Assembly: GCA_951799425.1 (NCBI GenBank)
Contig: OX637410.1
Location: 6,882,001-6,946,000 of the forward strand
Length of the DNA stretch: 64,000 bases
Direction: 5' to 3'
Origin: Ilex aquifolium
Taxonomy: Eukaryota; Streptophyta; Magnoliopsida; Aquifoliales; Aquifoliaceae
The notes under the pieces were generated by a model. It was not told where the DNA came from, did no database searches, and saw nothing but the letters and a program-made list of their open reading frames with translations. This document shows positions 33,122 through 44,957 of the stretch, in pieces. Within the stretch, counting starts at the first letter, position 1, and each line of letters starts with the position of its first letter. A program made the position numbers and the translations under genes.

Positions 33122-34219
33122 ATGGATCCAAGAGCAAGAATAAGAGTCTTATCAAGCCGATTAAGGTCCTCTCCACCGCTTGAAGTTGTTCCATAGCAAG
33201 AGGAACAACCCCAGGGTCAGAATTTATTCGACACTGCTATGTTTGAATGATTAGCAAATTTGGTATGTTACTTACTTTTATTCTAAGCCTATTATTGCTG
33301 AAAGACTTGTAATATATGAGGACTTTGAACAAATTGGGGTTAGGCAAATTCTAGCAGCACGGGGTTGGCTTAATTATGTGAAATTGGTAGGTCCTACTTA
33401 TGAATATTTAGTCCAGGAATTTTACAGTAATGCAAGGGAAACTAGGCCAAGGCACTTGCATGCATATGTTAGGGGAGTTGTGTTTCAAGTTACACCGGCT
33501 ACCATTGCTAATTTTTTGCATCCTATGCCAAGGCATCAGCATCCCCCGTATCCCTATACCACATTGCCTGACATGACTACCATTGGGATTGAGTTGACTG
33601 GGAATTCGAAGTATGTCTGGGGTAGGCCGAACAAGTATATCAAGCAAGAGGACTTGACTAACAAATACAAAATCTTGAATTTGATCACTGTGAACAATTT
33701 GTTGCCCTAGTCTTAAAAAAATGAAATCTATACTAAGAGAGTTTATTTTCTGTATGCTTTTGGGATAGGAGACACTATTGACTTGTCAATGCTGATAATG
33801 GATCAAATGATGGTAACTTTTAAGACTAACAAGCACTCACTCCCATTTGCTATTCTAGTATCTGAGTTATGCAAGATGAAAGGAGTAATTGCATATCCAA
33901 CAATGGAGCATTGGGTACCGTTGGATAAAACTTCACTAAAAAAGAGCCAACGAGGGCAAGCAGAAGAGCAACAGGAAGCACCACCAGAACCGCAAGCAAA
34001 TCCATTCCAAAAGGTGCAGAGTTTCAGCCACCAAATGAGCCCTAGCAACCAGAAGAACAACCTTATATTCCTGTTGATGACAGGACTGACCGCCATTTTT
34101 TATTGGGATTAGAGACTCGCATCACTCAATTGGATCAAAGGATGGCTAGATATGAAGAGAATCAAAATAAAATCCTGAAGGTACTTCGAGAAAAACACTG
34201 TGGAGGCCCGTCAGCCTAG
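33122..34219 (+). pseudogene. Family B extra ORF (putative plant transposon protein-like domain)
   Basis: From the ATG at 33122 (MDPRARIRVLSSRLR) the reading passes a Gln/Glu-rich stretch and then a domain with GWLNYVKLVGPTYEYLVQEF, HAYVRGVVFQVTPATIANFL and LPFAILVSELCKMKGVIAYP. It ends in a Lys/Gln/Pro-rich tail and a helical segment, with a stop at 34217-34219. The domain order matches proteins annotated as putative plant transposon protein that occur in the env position of Athila-clade elements. There are at least three frameshifts or stops. It lies downstream of integrase with its own promoter-like module. No signal peptide or membrane segment is visible, so I see no support for an envelope role. 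Its biological function is unknown to me. Confidence 0.7.
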
Positions 34220-35666
34220 TGACCTGAGTTTCTGAAATTTGTATGCTCTTTCTACTCTTACCGAACTTTTTATTATGCACTTTATTTCAGTTGGATGTTT
34301 TGAATAGTTTTTTTGATTTGGTTTTAATTAATTTGGTTAGTAGGTAATTTTGATTAAATTTTACTGTGTTAGGATACTGATTTCATATGATTCACAATAC
34401 GAATTGTGTTATCATTCTAATGCTTTGCAACTATAAACCTAACCAGATTATACGGGATTTTCATACATTGTTTGTACACTTTCTTTATATTTTCGTAGAA
34501 ACTCATCATTCTGAGCACGTGAGAATTTCTTATTTTGAAAACTTTTTGAAATATTATGATCCTTTGAAGCTTATAAATACAGTGGAGATGTAAAACCCGT
34601 ATGCAAATTTTTAACCAATCGTTCTTGGAAAGATTTTCCACATTTACTCGAGTAAGAATTTCAGTTCAGCATAAAATTTCTTTGAATAATCTCATTAATT
34701 CTTGTTTTGATTACCACTCATCAGATGACATGTTAACAATCTCTTCGAAAATATTTATGGAAATTATGCAGGTGCATGAATTCTGGAAAATAATCTTTGG
34801 CCATTTGTGATTTTATTTTGAGTCTTAGCCATTTCTTTTTCAAAACTATATTCCTAGTAAGTCGTGATTGAGCCTAAGTGAAAATTTATTTTCTTAAACC
34901 CATCAATTAACCGAGCCACAGAAAAAAAATATTTATCCAACCCTTGCTATCTAATTTTCTTGCTCCCTCTCCTATAGAAGGCATTATATAGAAAAAAAGG
35001 AGAAAAATGGTGATTATGGTTCATGAAAGAAAAGGGAAGAGAAAATAATCACTAAATGAAACAAAAGAGAACAGAAAAATAAAAAGCAAGGAAGCAAAGA
35101 AATAAAATAGTCAAGAAATTGCAAATATGGGATTGAAATGAGAAATGGTAAATATAATGTGTAAAAGTTTAGGAAAAATGGGAGAGATATGTGCTACACT
35201 AATCAAAAAGGATAGCTTGTTGAATACCTTTGATGTCGCTTCTTACACCCGATACATGTGGCCATGTTATAACCCTAATAAAGTCCTTTCTGATTCTAGA
35301 AGTCATGCACTTGTATTATTTTCATCTAACTACTACAAAAAAGGGAGAATGTTGATAATGTTGTTTGATATAGTGTTAATATTCTTTCATGAGATTATGC
35401 CAAATTCTAGTTTTATTCAAATAACATTCTTTTGGAATATTACATGTGCTATTATTTTGTCCCATGTAATTTTTGAGTGATAGTCACTAAAACTTGAGTG
35501 TGTTCTTTGCTGAGTGATTTCCAAAAAAGGATTGGATCAAGGCTAATTCTTTTACATCAGAATGAAAGATTGTGTTATTTCTTAAATATTTTTTAAACAA
35601 AGAAATCCAAGCACACACACATGATTTTTTCTGAAAATATAGGCAATAGTGTTACAATTCATGTGT
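34220..35666 (+). other. Family B noncoding tail, first part
   Basis: No gene. Ordered blocks shared with the A-element tails: ACTCGAGTAAGAATTTCAG (about 34647), TAATCTCATTA (about 34686), GTCGTGATTGAGCCTAAGTG (34861-34880), an A/G-rich tract (34978-35110) and TTTCATGAGATTATGCCAA (35386-35404). A T solo LTR is inserted at 35672. Confidence 0.7.
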
Positions 35667-35671
35667 GTTAC

Positions 35672-37856
35672 TGTAACACCCCGCATTTTCTTTTATATAT
35701 GTATATAGATATATAGTAAATAATTATTGTAAAAATGTAGATATGTGCAATGGTGTAAGAATGAACTATATAGGTTGTAATAGTAGGAGAAATGCTAGAG
35801 ATGCATACTGATTGGGAAGTTTGAGTTTCAAAGACGTCTAAACTTGGAAAGGGTGATTAGATGAATTTCTAAATATTTTTTAGGTCAAAATAAGGTGTCC
35901 ATTGAATCCGGAAGGTCGAACAACCTTGGGAGAGGTAATATGGGGTGTATTGGAAGTTAGGAAGTATTCCGGAGTGAAAACACACTTATAGAGAATTTGG
36001 GTAAAAAGGAGTAGGGACACCTTCTAGTATTTTGGTCATAACTTTTTATCCTTATGTCCAATTGATCTGAAATTTGTACAGTAGCTAGTAGACATCTAGG
36101 GCTACAACAGTGTATCTCATGAAAATTTTCCAATTCGACCTCTAAATGGGTCAAAACTGCCCTAGACGTTGAAGCAGCCAAAGTGTACCGGTACGCCCAA
36201 ACCAGTGGCTTAACCGTACCGGTACGCTTTCTCTGACACGCGCCGAACAGTTAAAAAGTCGAGATTTTTGGGTTTAAAACACCACCTCAAGCCCTCATTT
36301 GCTCCATTCTTCACTCCACTCTCATCCTAAACACTTTAGAACCCTAGGAGGAGATAAAGGAGGAGAAAGAAACACAAGATCACGAGGGAGTTACACTTCC
36401 AAAAAGATCAAAGCCCTAGATTTTTAAGAATACCAAGGTAGGGGATTTCTTCTCTTTCTCTTACATTGATGTTAGGGTTAATAAATATGTATGTTTTGAT
36501 TCTTAATGATATGTATTTGCTATGGCTCCATTGTTTCTTGGTTCTTTTGCAATTGTTAACATGTTTTACACAAAGTTAGGGTTGAATACCCATGAAATCT
36601 CTTTTTGGTTTGAAAAACCCTAGTTTTCAAGAGTGATGGGTTTTCCTCTTGAACTCTTCCTTTATTCTTGATTTCAAAATCATAGTGTTTTGTGTTGAGT
36701 AATAAAATGATATTGTTGTGATCTCTTACATTTTTCTTGGTTGGTTATTGAAAATGTCACATGCTTAATTTGGGGATTTTGAGATATGCTTGTAAAATGA
36801 GAAATTGTGGATTTTGTAGTTATTTGGAATTGTTGGCAAATTGAGAATATTTTGGTTTCCTCATTGGTATGGTTGTTGTGATGGACTTGGATTGCCTTCG
36901 AGAGATGCCGTAGAGTGTTAGAGGTTAGTCTATCCCAGTGGGGGTGAGATGGTTTCCTAACACTTGTAGTGGGTTGTCATTTGGTAATGCGACCACTATC
37001 ATTCACTGGAGTTCGAACAAGGGATGGTATATTTTTCCTGGGAAGGGACTCGTCACTGCCATTGAGATGGTAGACGCCCTTTCTTAAAGTGTTTGTGATT
37101 GTGATTGTAATTGGTGGACTAGGTGTAATCGTTGGGTAGATTCATGAGAAGCAATCAATATACATGGTACGGGGATGAGCCAATATAAATGGGATGATGG
37201 GTTGGACCGCCTTGGCCGGTGCACTGGTATGGGACAATGCATCGGAAGGCGCCCTTCCTAAATGGCTAAAAGTTGAAAATGATATATTGTTATGAAATTT
37301 ACCTTAACCTTTCACTTGATTATTGTTACAGCTTAAACTTGAGATCTATTTAAAAATGTCCCTGTTTTACTTCAAAGATTATATATGCTATTTGTGAAAT
37401 GAGACCGGCCATTTTATATGCTTTTATAAACCTTGTTCGAGTTTGGGAGGAATGTTGCTACAGAGCTTAGTGCTCACCCCCTACAAACAACATATTTCAG
37501 GTCTTTGTCTAGAGGAGGAGCTTGGAACTGACGAGCCGGGACATTGGGAAGCTCCCATAGAAGGGAACGTAGATCCCGAGATGGACCTGTAGAGACATAG
37601 CTTCTTCTATAATAGACTTGAGAATTTATTTTGAAATCATGTGAAGTTTAGTTTTCTTTTGTTATTCCGCTACTAAGTTACGTTTGATCCTTTGAGAGGT
37701 AAATGCCATAGCTTGGCTTATTCTTTTGGGATGATATTGTAAATTCTATGGATGATGAATGGAAAAATTTTCTTATTGATGGAATTATATTAGTGCTCTC
37801 ATGATATGAATGTTTTAGAATGTAATGTCGTCCAGGGTGTGTTTTGGGGCGTTACA
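35672..37856 (+). mobile_element. Tekay-like (family T) solo LTR with GTTAC target duplication
   Basis: 2185 bp from TGTAACACCCCGC to GGGGCGTTACA, with GTTAC at 35667-35671 and 37857-37861. No internal sequence. Two GTACCGGTAC palindromes lie at 36185-36194 and 36216-36225. A GTACAAAGG-type block is missing near the 3' end compared with the other copies. Confidence 0.95.
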
Positions 37857-37861
37857 GTTAC

Positions 37862-38131
37862 TCTTATAGTGATCAAGGGAAGGGAAGTGTCCTGGTAATA
37901 GAATAGAATGATGATTTAATCTTATCTGTGGAAAATATGAATTATGTAATCCTACCTTTGAAGCTTGTAGTATCTTCACTGAAAACTTTCACGAGACAAA
38001 ACTTGTCCACTAGGGACCACCTAGGGGTGTAACGACTTGTTGCATAAGCTAAATACAATCGTGAGATCTACGAAAGTGATTTTGTTTTATTTGTTTTAAT
38101 AGTAGGGACTAGTAATGTTTGGTTGGGGGTG
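37862..38131 (+). promoter_or_regulatory. Family B pre-PPT conserved box and polypurine tract
   Basis: A conserved segment at 37990-38033 begins CACGAGACAAAACTTGTCC and continues with two similar CTAGGG steps. It recurs at 51597-51640 and, on the minus strand, at 60841-60890. The PPT GGTTGGGGGTG (38121-38131) abuts the LTR start at 38132. Confidence 0.75.
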
Positions 38132-38512
38132 TGATTAACCCTAAAAAGTGCATAAAAAAATTAGGGTTTAGGATTAATTATGTGCTTAAATTAGGATAAA
38201 GTGATTAATTTACAAAGTATTAGGGTTAATATGTAGATTGTATATTTTGTAGGGTTTCAAGAATAATTACGAAAGCTTAAGAGGATAAAAGTACGTAGGC
38301 TGAATGAAGAAAGGGAGGCAAATGTAATTAAAGAGTCAACAAGGGTGGCTGCCAAGCATGAAAAACCAGAAGATCCCCACCGTCCGGACGGTGGTGGTGG
38401 CATCCGAACGGTGTTTCAACCCCCTTTCTCCTCCATTTCCTCCCATTGGTCCATTTAACCAACAACTTGATGTGATTGGGTAGCTTGAGTGTTTGTCGCC
38501 TCTGCCCCACCT
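38132..38512 (+). mobile_element. Family B 3' LTR, 5' part
   Basis: Starts TGATTAACCCTAAAAAGTGC right after the PPT. The paired palindromes CCGTCCGGACGG (38380-38391) and GCATCCGAACGG (38400-38411) are 20 bp apart. Interrupted at 38513 by a U solo LTR; the rest is 40679-41806. Confidence 0.9.
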
Positions 38513-40673
38513 TGTGACGCCCCAAAAATCGAGGGTTTTTAATTTAACAAAATTCGGGCAGAGTCTCCTTTGTACGGGGAGCTCTACCCAAAACTCAACA
38601 TGTGTCATATACAATCACATGACCCATCTGAGGTCTAATATACAACATTGACCACACCGGGTCCATTTATCCATACCCATATAACAACATTTAATCACAT
38701 GACCCATCTGAGGTCCAATATACATCCATTCATACTCCCACATCATGAATTTATGCATTAAACATAGTTCAAAATTATAATTCTTTTACATAAATTACAT
38801 GCCTAAAATGAATTTACATGAAGTTTTACAAAAATAAGATTTAAAAGCCACATATCGGTTTTTCTTCGTTACTGGGGCCCCGAATAAGCACCGTCCAACG
38901 GCGTGTATCCCCCACCTAAAATATTTTCCCGTATAGGGTGAGCTACGCTCAATAGAGTATCTCTTACAGAGGCTACTCCCCAACCTAGATGCATATGAAA
39001 TGTGCACATGTAATAATCAACAACCATTATCCATTCCAAACAAGAACATGTAATTCAAGATGGGAATTCTACCATGGTATGAGATGATACTCACTCATGC
39101 ACTTTAACTCGAGTCCTCACCGACTCCCACAACACAATGCTATGCACGTGTGTAATACTTTTGTCATTGATGAAATACATCTAATGATTGCTTGAAATAA
39201 AATTCATGTGTTTATAAAACCAAATCATTGTTGGATGTTACCTATCGAATGAGTACTTTATAAAACCAAATCATGTGTCTTTATTGGGTATCGGATTTTA
39301 GAATCACACCGCTGGCTCCGTACGCCATTACACTTTTCTGGAATTTCACCACAGGGGAGTGTATTAACCAAGTGGCCAGGTTTTTCACCCGAGGGAGAAT
39401 CTATCCCTTCTTGCTATACCCGACACAAGTTTTTTTCATGCAACCATGTGACTCAACGGGATCTTCGATCCAACCTTCCCGAGTCCACTTATCAACCACC
39501 AAGTATGGTGTTTGATCAACCATTCAAACACACCTACACTCATGCCCAATGCCCATGAATGTGATGCCAACATCATGCCCACTATGTAATGAATGTCAAA
39601 TGAGCCATTTAACCGCATATCATCATATTTCATGGCGACTTACATCATATGCATATAATCACCAAAATTTATCACACCGTCAATATATCACTAAGCATAT
39701 ATCAAGAACAATATCACAAGCATGTTATTACATAATCTATGTCACTAACACATTTCATTCACAAAGGTACAATATAAACACATAGAATGCCCATGTAATA
39801 CCAAATTCCAAGAAATTATACAAGTAACTTCCACACCTCAAATTCAAGCTAGAAATTGATTCAAGCCATTTCTATACCCATTTCCTCATTTCCCTAACAA
39901 TAGGCAATTTCTATACACCTAACCATTCCCTATGGACACCATGGTTTAGAAATAAACCAAAGTAGGAGGGAACTCTACCTCTTGAATTGTAAAATGAAGG
40001 GTAGAACCTTCAAGAACACCAAACACAACTCTAAACTTTTGATTTTCCAAAATATCTTCTTTGGATCTTCGGTGAAATCCTTCGTTTTTTGTATGGTTGC
40101 GTAGCCCTCGTCGAGGAGATCGACTTTGATTCTTGGCCCGAAGAATTCTGACCGGCGGAACTCCGTAGATTTGATAAACAAGTCTTGAAATTTCTTTTTT
40201 TTCCTCTCCTCCTCTCTCCAACGTTTACACACTGGTTTCAGCAGAATATTCTGCTAGAAAATCAGATTTTTATGGATATTTATAAACAATGATGCTTGGT
40301 GCACGTCGCGCCACACGCCCCCCTTGTCCTGGTCCGTTTTCACCCCGAAACTATTAATTTCATCCCGGTTTAAGTTCAAATTATTTTTATTTGAAATTTC
40401 CTTCAATTATAAGGAAATTTTATAAATTTTATTTGTGGGGATGTTCGTGAGGTCACCCGACACCCTGTTGTCTCGTAAAACGTGAAAAATTCTGACTATC
40501 TCGGAATTCGATAAAAATTTTCTGGGCAACTCGATTTCGCGATACGAATCCAATAATGAAGTCTGTTGCGTCATCCGAGCTCTAGATAAATACGTATTTT
40601 AAATCCATATTATAGTGGCAAATTACCATTTTACCCTTTTTCAGAAAAAGTTCAAATTTACCCGGGTTTTACA
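38513..40673 (-). mobile_element. Family U solo LTR with CACCT/CACCC target duplication
   Basis: The 2161-bp unit runs TGTGACGCC to TTTTACA on the plus strand, flanked by CACCT (38508-38512) and CACCC (40674-40678). Minus orientation is inferred because its GGGCAGAGTCTCCTTTGTAC block (38560-38579) is the reverse of a block near the 3' end of T LTRs. The same family occurs at 55286-57783. There is no coding sequence. It is probably a chromovirus, but no internal part is present to prove it. Confidence 0.85.
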
Positions 40674-40678
40674 CACCC

Positions 40679-41806
40679 CCTTAAAGTGCCTATAAATATC
40701 CCTATTCTGCTCATTTTCAGGTTATATTCATCGAAGTTCATTCCAGTTCAAGAGATGATAGAAAGGAGGGAAAGAAAGAAAGAGCGAAGCCCTGCCCTAA
40801 TCATTTCTCAGCCATAATTTTCTATATTTCTACATTTTTGTTTATCCTTTCTACTTGGAGGGTTGAACTTCTCTCACTTTTATGAACTAGATGGTAATAA
40901 GAGTGGCAGTGTTTCAGCTATTCATCGGGGAAGGACTTCGTTGTATTTTATTTTCGGTTGTAATGGGGTCATCTCATTCTTCATGCTCGTCTATAGCAAT
41001 GAAGCGTGAGTAGTCTGTTTATACTCTTTGGTGAAGGGTTAATGCATGTGTAATATTGTTTAAGTTATGAAAATGTCGATTTTTTAGTCATGCGTTAATG
41101 TTTATACCTCCCTTAATTGATGGATGGTTACTATTATAATATGCTCATGGTTATGAACATGGTGGGGAGCTTAATGCTATATACCATTCAATCCATAATT
41201 ATTACTTACTTCATGCATGATTCAATGATGCATGCAGTTGGGCTTTATGTAACAGTCGGGAGACTGATTATAAACGGGTTAAATCTTGTCATAGCCAATG
41301 ATTTTGATTCAATGCATAAACCGGAACTCCATCATCACTGAATCATCAACTTGCCGATTGAATAGCTAGAGTAAACCTTTTGAATGGTTCACCTTCAAGT
41401 TTACTAGGTTTATTTGATTGTTGCATGGTACAAATACCTTCTGACTAACCTAAGCAGTTGTTGTGATATGGTTCAGTTATACATCAAACCTACCGGTTGA
41501 CTTTCTAGTAGAATGGGAGTTAATTGTTGTAAGGTGGCTTTTTCATAAACAAGCAATTTAATGTATGTTGGACCCCCGAACTGAAGAGTACCTTTTATCA
41601 TTATTATCTAAAGTTTTAGTTAAGTTTTTATATTATAATTCTAAGCTCACTCTACAAGCTATTCCATTGCACACTACACACGATAATTTTACCTTGTTCT
41701 GTTTTAATACAAACAGTTAGCTCCATGTGGGTTCGACCTCGGACTTAAACTGAGAAATACTACAAGTTGACCACTTATACTTGGGTGTATGATTTAATTC
41801 AGGTCA
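40679..41806 (+). mobile_element. Family B 3' LTR, 3' part
   Basis: The TATAAATAT box at 40691-40699 lies just beyond the U insertion. The sequence continues through GTGGGTTCGACCTCGGAC (41728-41745) to AATTCAGGTCA at 41806. With 38132-38512 the native LTR is about 1509 bp. This LTR ends the plus-strand B element. Confidence 0.9.
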
Positions 41807-41808
41807 AC

Positions 41809-41895
41809 TCAGATCACACTAGAATTAGATGGCTCTATATGATGAAATGCAAAAGTGAAGTTAGTGAAATGTTTCAAGCATTTTCTCGTAATGTT
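41809..41895 (+). pseudogene. Copia integrase fragment
   Basis: The frame SDHTRIRWLYMMKCKSEV and following resembles the copia integrase core segment of the D-x-S-R-x-x-W-x-Y-x-x-K-x-K-S-E-V type. About 29 codons are recognisable, then the match ends. It starts right at the end of the B LTR. Confidence 0.6.
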
Positions 41896-42284
41896 CTTAT
41901 CCCCTCTGAGTCTTCATTCTCATATAGGGAAATCTATGAGAATTTTCTGCCATTGCTTACTATTCAAGGGGGTTTGGAATACGAAAACCTAGAAAGTGCA
42001 AGAAGAGGCACCAATGGTAGCATCAGTGGTTCAATTGCAGTGGATAGTAATAATTCCAAATGAGGGGTTGGAGGCATAGCTTTATCTTTTATTTGAGACT
42101 GGGCAGCCCCCTTATTCGTACTCTGTACAAGCAGTAAGACTGGACTCAAAAGGTATTAAAGACAAAGTATGCTTCTTAGTTTTGTAGCTCCGTTCGCCAG
42201 GCTCATCGACTAAGATTCTCAATTGTCAGTATCATTGAAAACTTGTGATTTCGACAAAGTATACTAGCGAAATAATTATTGAAA

Positions 42285-42428
42285 AACTATCACCGAGACA
42301 AAGGCAAGCCCCGATGTGCATCAAAAGTAGATCTAATAAAGGCTTACGACAGGGTTCGCTTTGATTTCATTCGAGTGGTCCTTAGAGCCACTAGTTTTCC
42401 TGATAAGATAGTCCAATGGTATCGATAG
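42285..42428 (+). pseudogene. LINE (non-LTR) reverse transcriptase fragment
   Basis: The 47-codon frame NYHRDKGKPRCASKVDLIKA and YDRVRFDFIRVVLRATSFPD has the plant L1-type RT signature (K-P-R-C-A-x-K-V-D-L-x-K-A-Y-D), with its first catalytic-type Asp, and ends at a stop. No other LINE sequence is visible nearby. Confidence 0.7.
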
Positions 42429-43433
42429 AAATATATAGATCTCTCTATGGATCTATATCCATATCTAAATATGGAAGAATCAACACTTAAAAGAGCAAAC
42501 GGAAGGTTCTCACCCTGCAAAGGTCGAAGGCAAATGTGTTCTTGAGTCAACAAGCTTTCTCCTATTTGTGACCTTATATCTAGCTTTAGTCTTGTCTCAG
42601 TCGATAGGCAAGTCAAGTTGGTAGTCAGTCAGTTCAATTCAAGTGGCTAATAGATGAAACCTTCCTTCCTCCTTCAATCTCAACAACCTAAATAGGGCGG
42701 CTTTCTGCTTTATGTTTTAAACCACTTCATGTTTTAAACTACTTCTAAACTCTCTATTTCATATCCTACTTGTAAGCTCAAAAAAATCCTAATCCTAGGG
42801 CGGGAAGAAAATAAGAAAAGGCAAAGTGTTCTCTAGGTTTCCCAACCTGTTACTTCTAAAGATTGCCCTCTTTGAGCTAGATGTTGGTCCATCCTACTAT
42901 GAGGATCCGATATCCAGTAACCCAACCTATACAAAGGGCATCAAAGCCCCGTCAAAGCCTGTTGACCTAGGAAGGATCCATGGAGTTTTCTTTGTCCCCC
43001 TTTTGCTGAATTGAACTTTTTCGAAGGCACCACCCTATTATTCCAGCAACCACCCCCGGCATGTTAGCTTAGTTATCCTCATCAAGCCACTTACTTGATG
43101 TTTAGCTTCCCAACTAGGAGACGGTTCCTTTTCGCCTACATCAATGAAGAAGGAGAAAGTAAGTTGATTCTTCTGAAGAACCGAAAGCGAAACACTATAC
43201 GGGGCCCCAGGTCTAGTAAAGATTACTTATTCCAATCTTTATGAGTGGTGGTATACAAATGGTTTGGTTTACGCATGAACAAAGACCTTTATACTGGAGC
43301 TCTTTTCTTACTATTCATCCCTTCTCTTTCATAATAGGTCGGTCCTGTCTCAATTCAGGAAAACACTATCCCCTAAAAAAATTCAAACTGCCCATCATGC
43401 AACTGTAGAAGTTGATCCTACTGATGGAAAAAC

Positions 43434-44947
43434 TGACTTGATTTAAATCATACACCCAAGTATAAGTAGTCAAATTGTAGTATTTCTTGGTTCTATCCAA
43501 CGTCGAACCTACATGGAGCTAACTCTTACTATTCAAAATAGAAAAGGTAAGATTGTCATGCATGTTGTGTGCAATGGAATAGCTTGTTGTGTAAACTTAG
43601 ATTTAACAAATAAACACTAAACTAAAATTTGAATAACAATAAATATTAAAGGATACTCTTTAATTAGGGAACCCAACATGAGGATTCATGCTTGACTCTG
43701 GAAAGGCTAACTTATAACAATTAACCTTCATTTTACTGAAAAGTTAACCAGTAGGTTTGATGTATTAACATAACCATAACACAACAATTGTTTACGTTAG
43801 CTGGAAGGTCTATGCACCGTGCATTAACCAAATATATTTAGAAAACCTGAAGGAGAACCATTCAAAAGGATTACCTCATCTATTTGATCGGCGGGTTGAT
43901 GATTCAATGAAGATAGAGTTCTGGTTTATGCATTAAGTCAAAAGCATTAGCTATGTCGAGATTTAACCTGTCTATAACCAATCTCTCGATTATTACATAA
44001 AACCCAACCACATTCATCATTGTATCATGCATGAAGTATGTAATAATATTAAGATGAACTGGTATATAGCAGTAAGCATAGCTCGGTACTCATAACCATG
44101 AACATCCAATACCAAACAAAATAATAGTAACCATCCATCAGTTAAGGGAGGTATACAAATTAACGCATAAATAAAACTTCAGCATTTTCATAACTCAAAC
44201 AAAAATACACATTTATTTACATGTACTAAAGAGTATAAGTAGGCCACTCACACCTCATTACTATAAACAAGCAAGAAGTGCGAGATAATCTCATGACTAT
44301 AGTAAAATAAATTCTTCCCTGATGATTAGTTGAAACACAGCCACTCTTATTACCAGCTAGGGCATAAAAGTGAGAGAGGTTCAACCCTCCAAGTGGAAAG
44401 GATAAAACAAAAATGTAGAAGTAAATAAATTCTGGTTGGGATATGTTTAGGGCATGGCTTCACTCTTCTGTCTATAGAACTCTCTCTGGAGTTTTTTTTC
44501 CTCTTTTCCCTTCCTCCCATTCTAAACTGGACTGAACTCTCCTGCAACAGGCTATTTATAGGCACTAGAGAGGTGCTTCAAGGCGACAGACCAATCAGGC
44601 TTCTTTGTTGCTTAAATGGACCATTAGGAGGAGGAAGAAGAGTAACGCGGTTTAGGGCACCGTCCGGACATAACCACCACCGTCCGGACAGTGATGATTA
44701 TCTAGTTTTTTTGCTTCCCAACATTCCTTTGTTGACTCATTGAATTGTGAATTACACTTGCCTCCCTTGTCTTTTTCAGCCTTTGCACTTTTATCGCTCC
44801 GATCTTCCGTAATTATCTTTGAAATCCTACAAAATAGATAAATCAAACATTAACCCTAATAAGGCATAAAGTAATTACTTCAACCTACTTTACACACACA
44901 CTTAACCCTAATTTCTAATTCATTATTGTATTATTCAGGGTTAATCA
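43434..44947 (-). mobile_element. Family B 3' LTR of the minus-strand element
   Basis: Uninterrupted, 1514 bp, from TGACTTGATTTAAATC (its 3' end) to CAGGGTTAATCA at 44947. Palindromes CCGTCCGGACAT (44660-44671) and CCGTCCGGACAG (44680-44691) are 20 bp apart, with a TATAAATAG box on the minus strand at 44552-44560. It is the reference copy for the B LTR length. Confidence 0.9.
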
Positions 44948-44957
44948 CAACCGCAAT

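Larger units (their letters stand above)
41807..43433. other. Spacer between the two B elements: transposon scraps and possibly organelle-like DNA
   Basis: The interval is not LTR sequence. It contains a copia integrase-like scrap (41809-41895) and a LINE RT scrap (42285-42428). The rest has a more even base composition than its surroundings and no long frame. Its style, with short unrelated motifs and transposon scraps close together, recalls angiosperm mitochondrial spacer DNA, but I cannot confirm that without a search. Confidence 0.4.

Noticed and set aside
33122..34219. Retroviral envelope gene
   Set aside because: Position fits, but there is no signal peptide, transmembrane anchor or cleavage motif in the readable parts.
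42060..43430. Possible organellar tRNA or gene in the spacer
   Set aside because: I found no cloverleaf, conserved tRNA arms or recognisable organelle protein; only the general style of the sequence suggests organelle origin.
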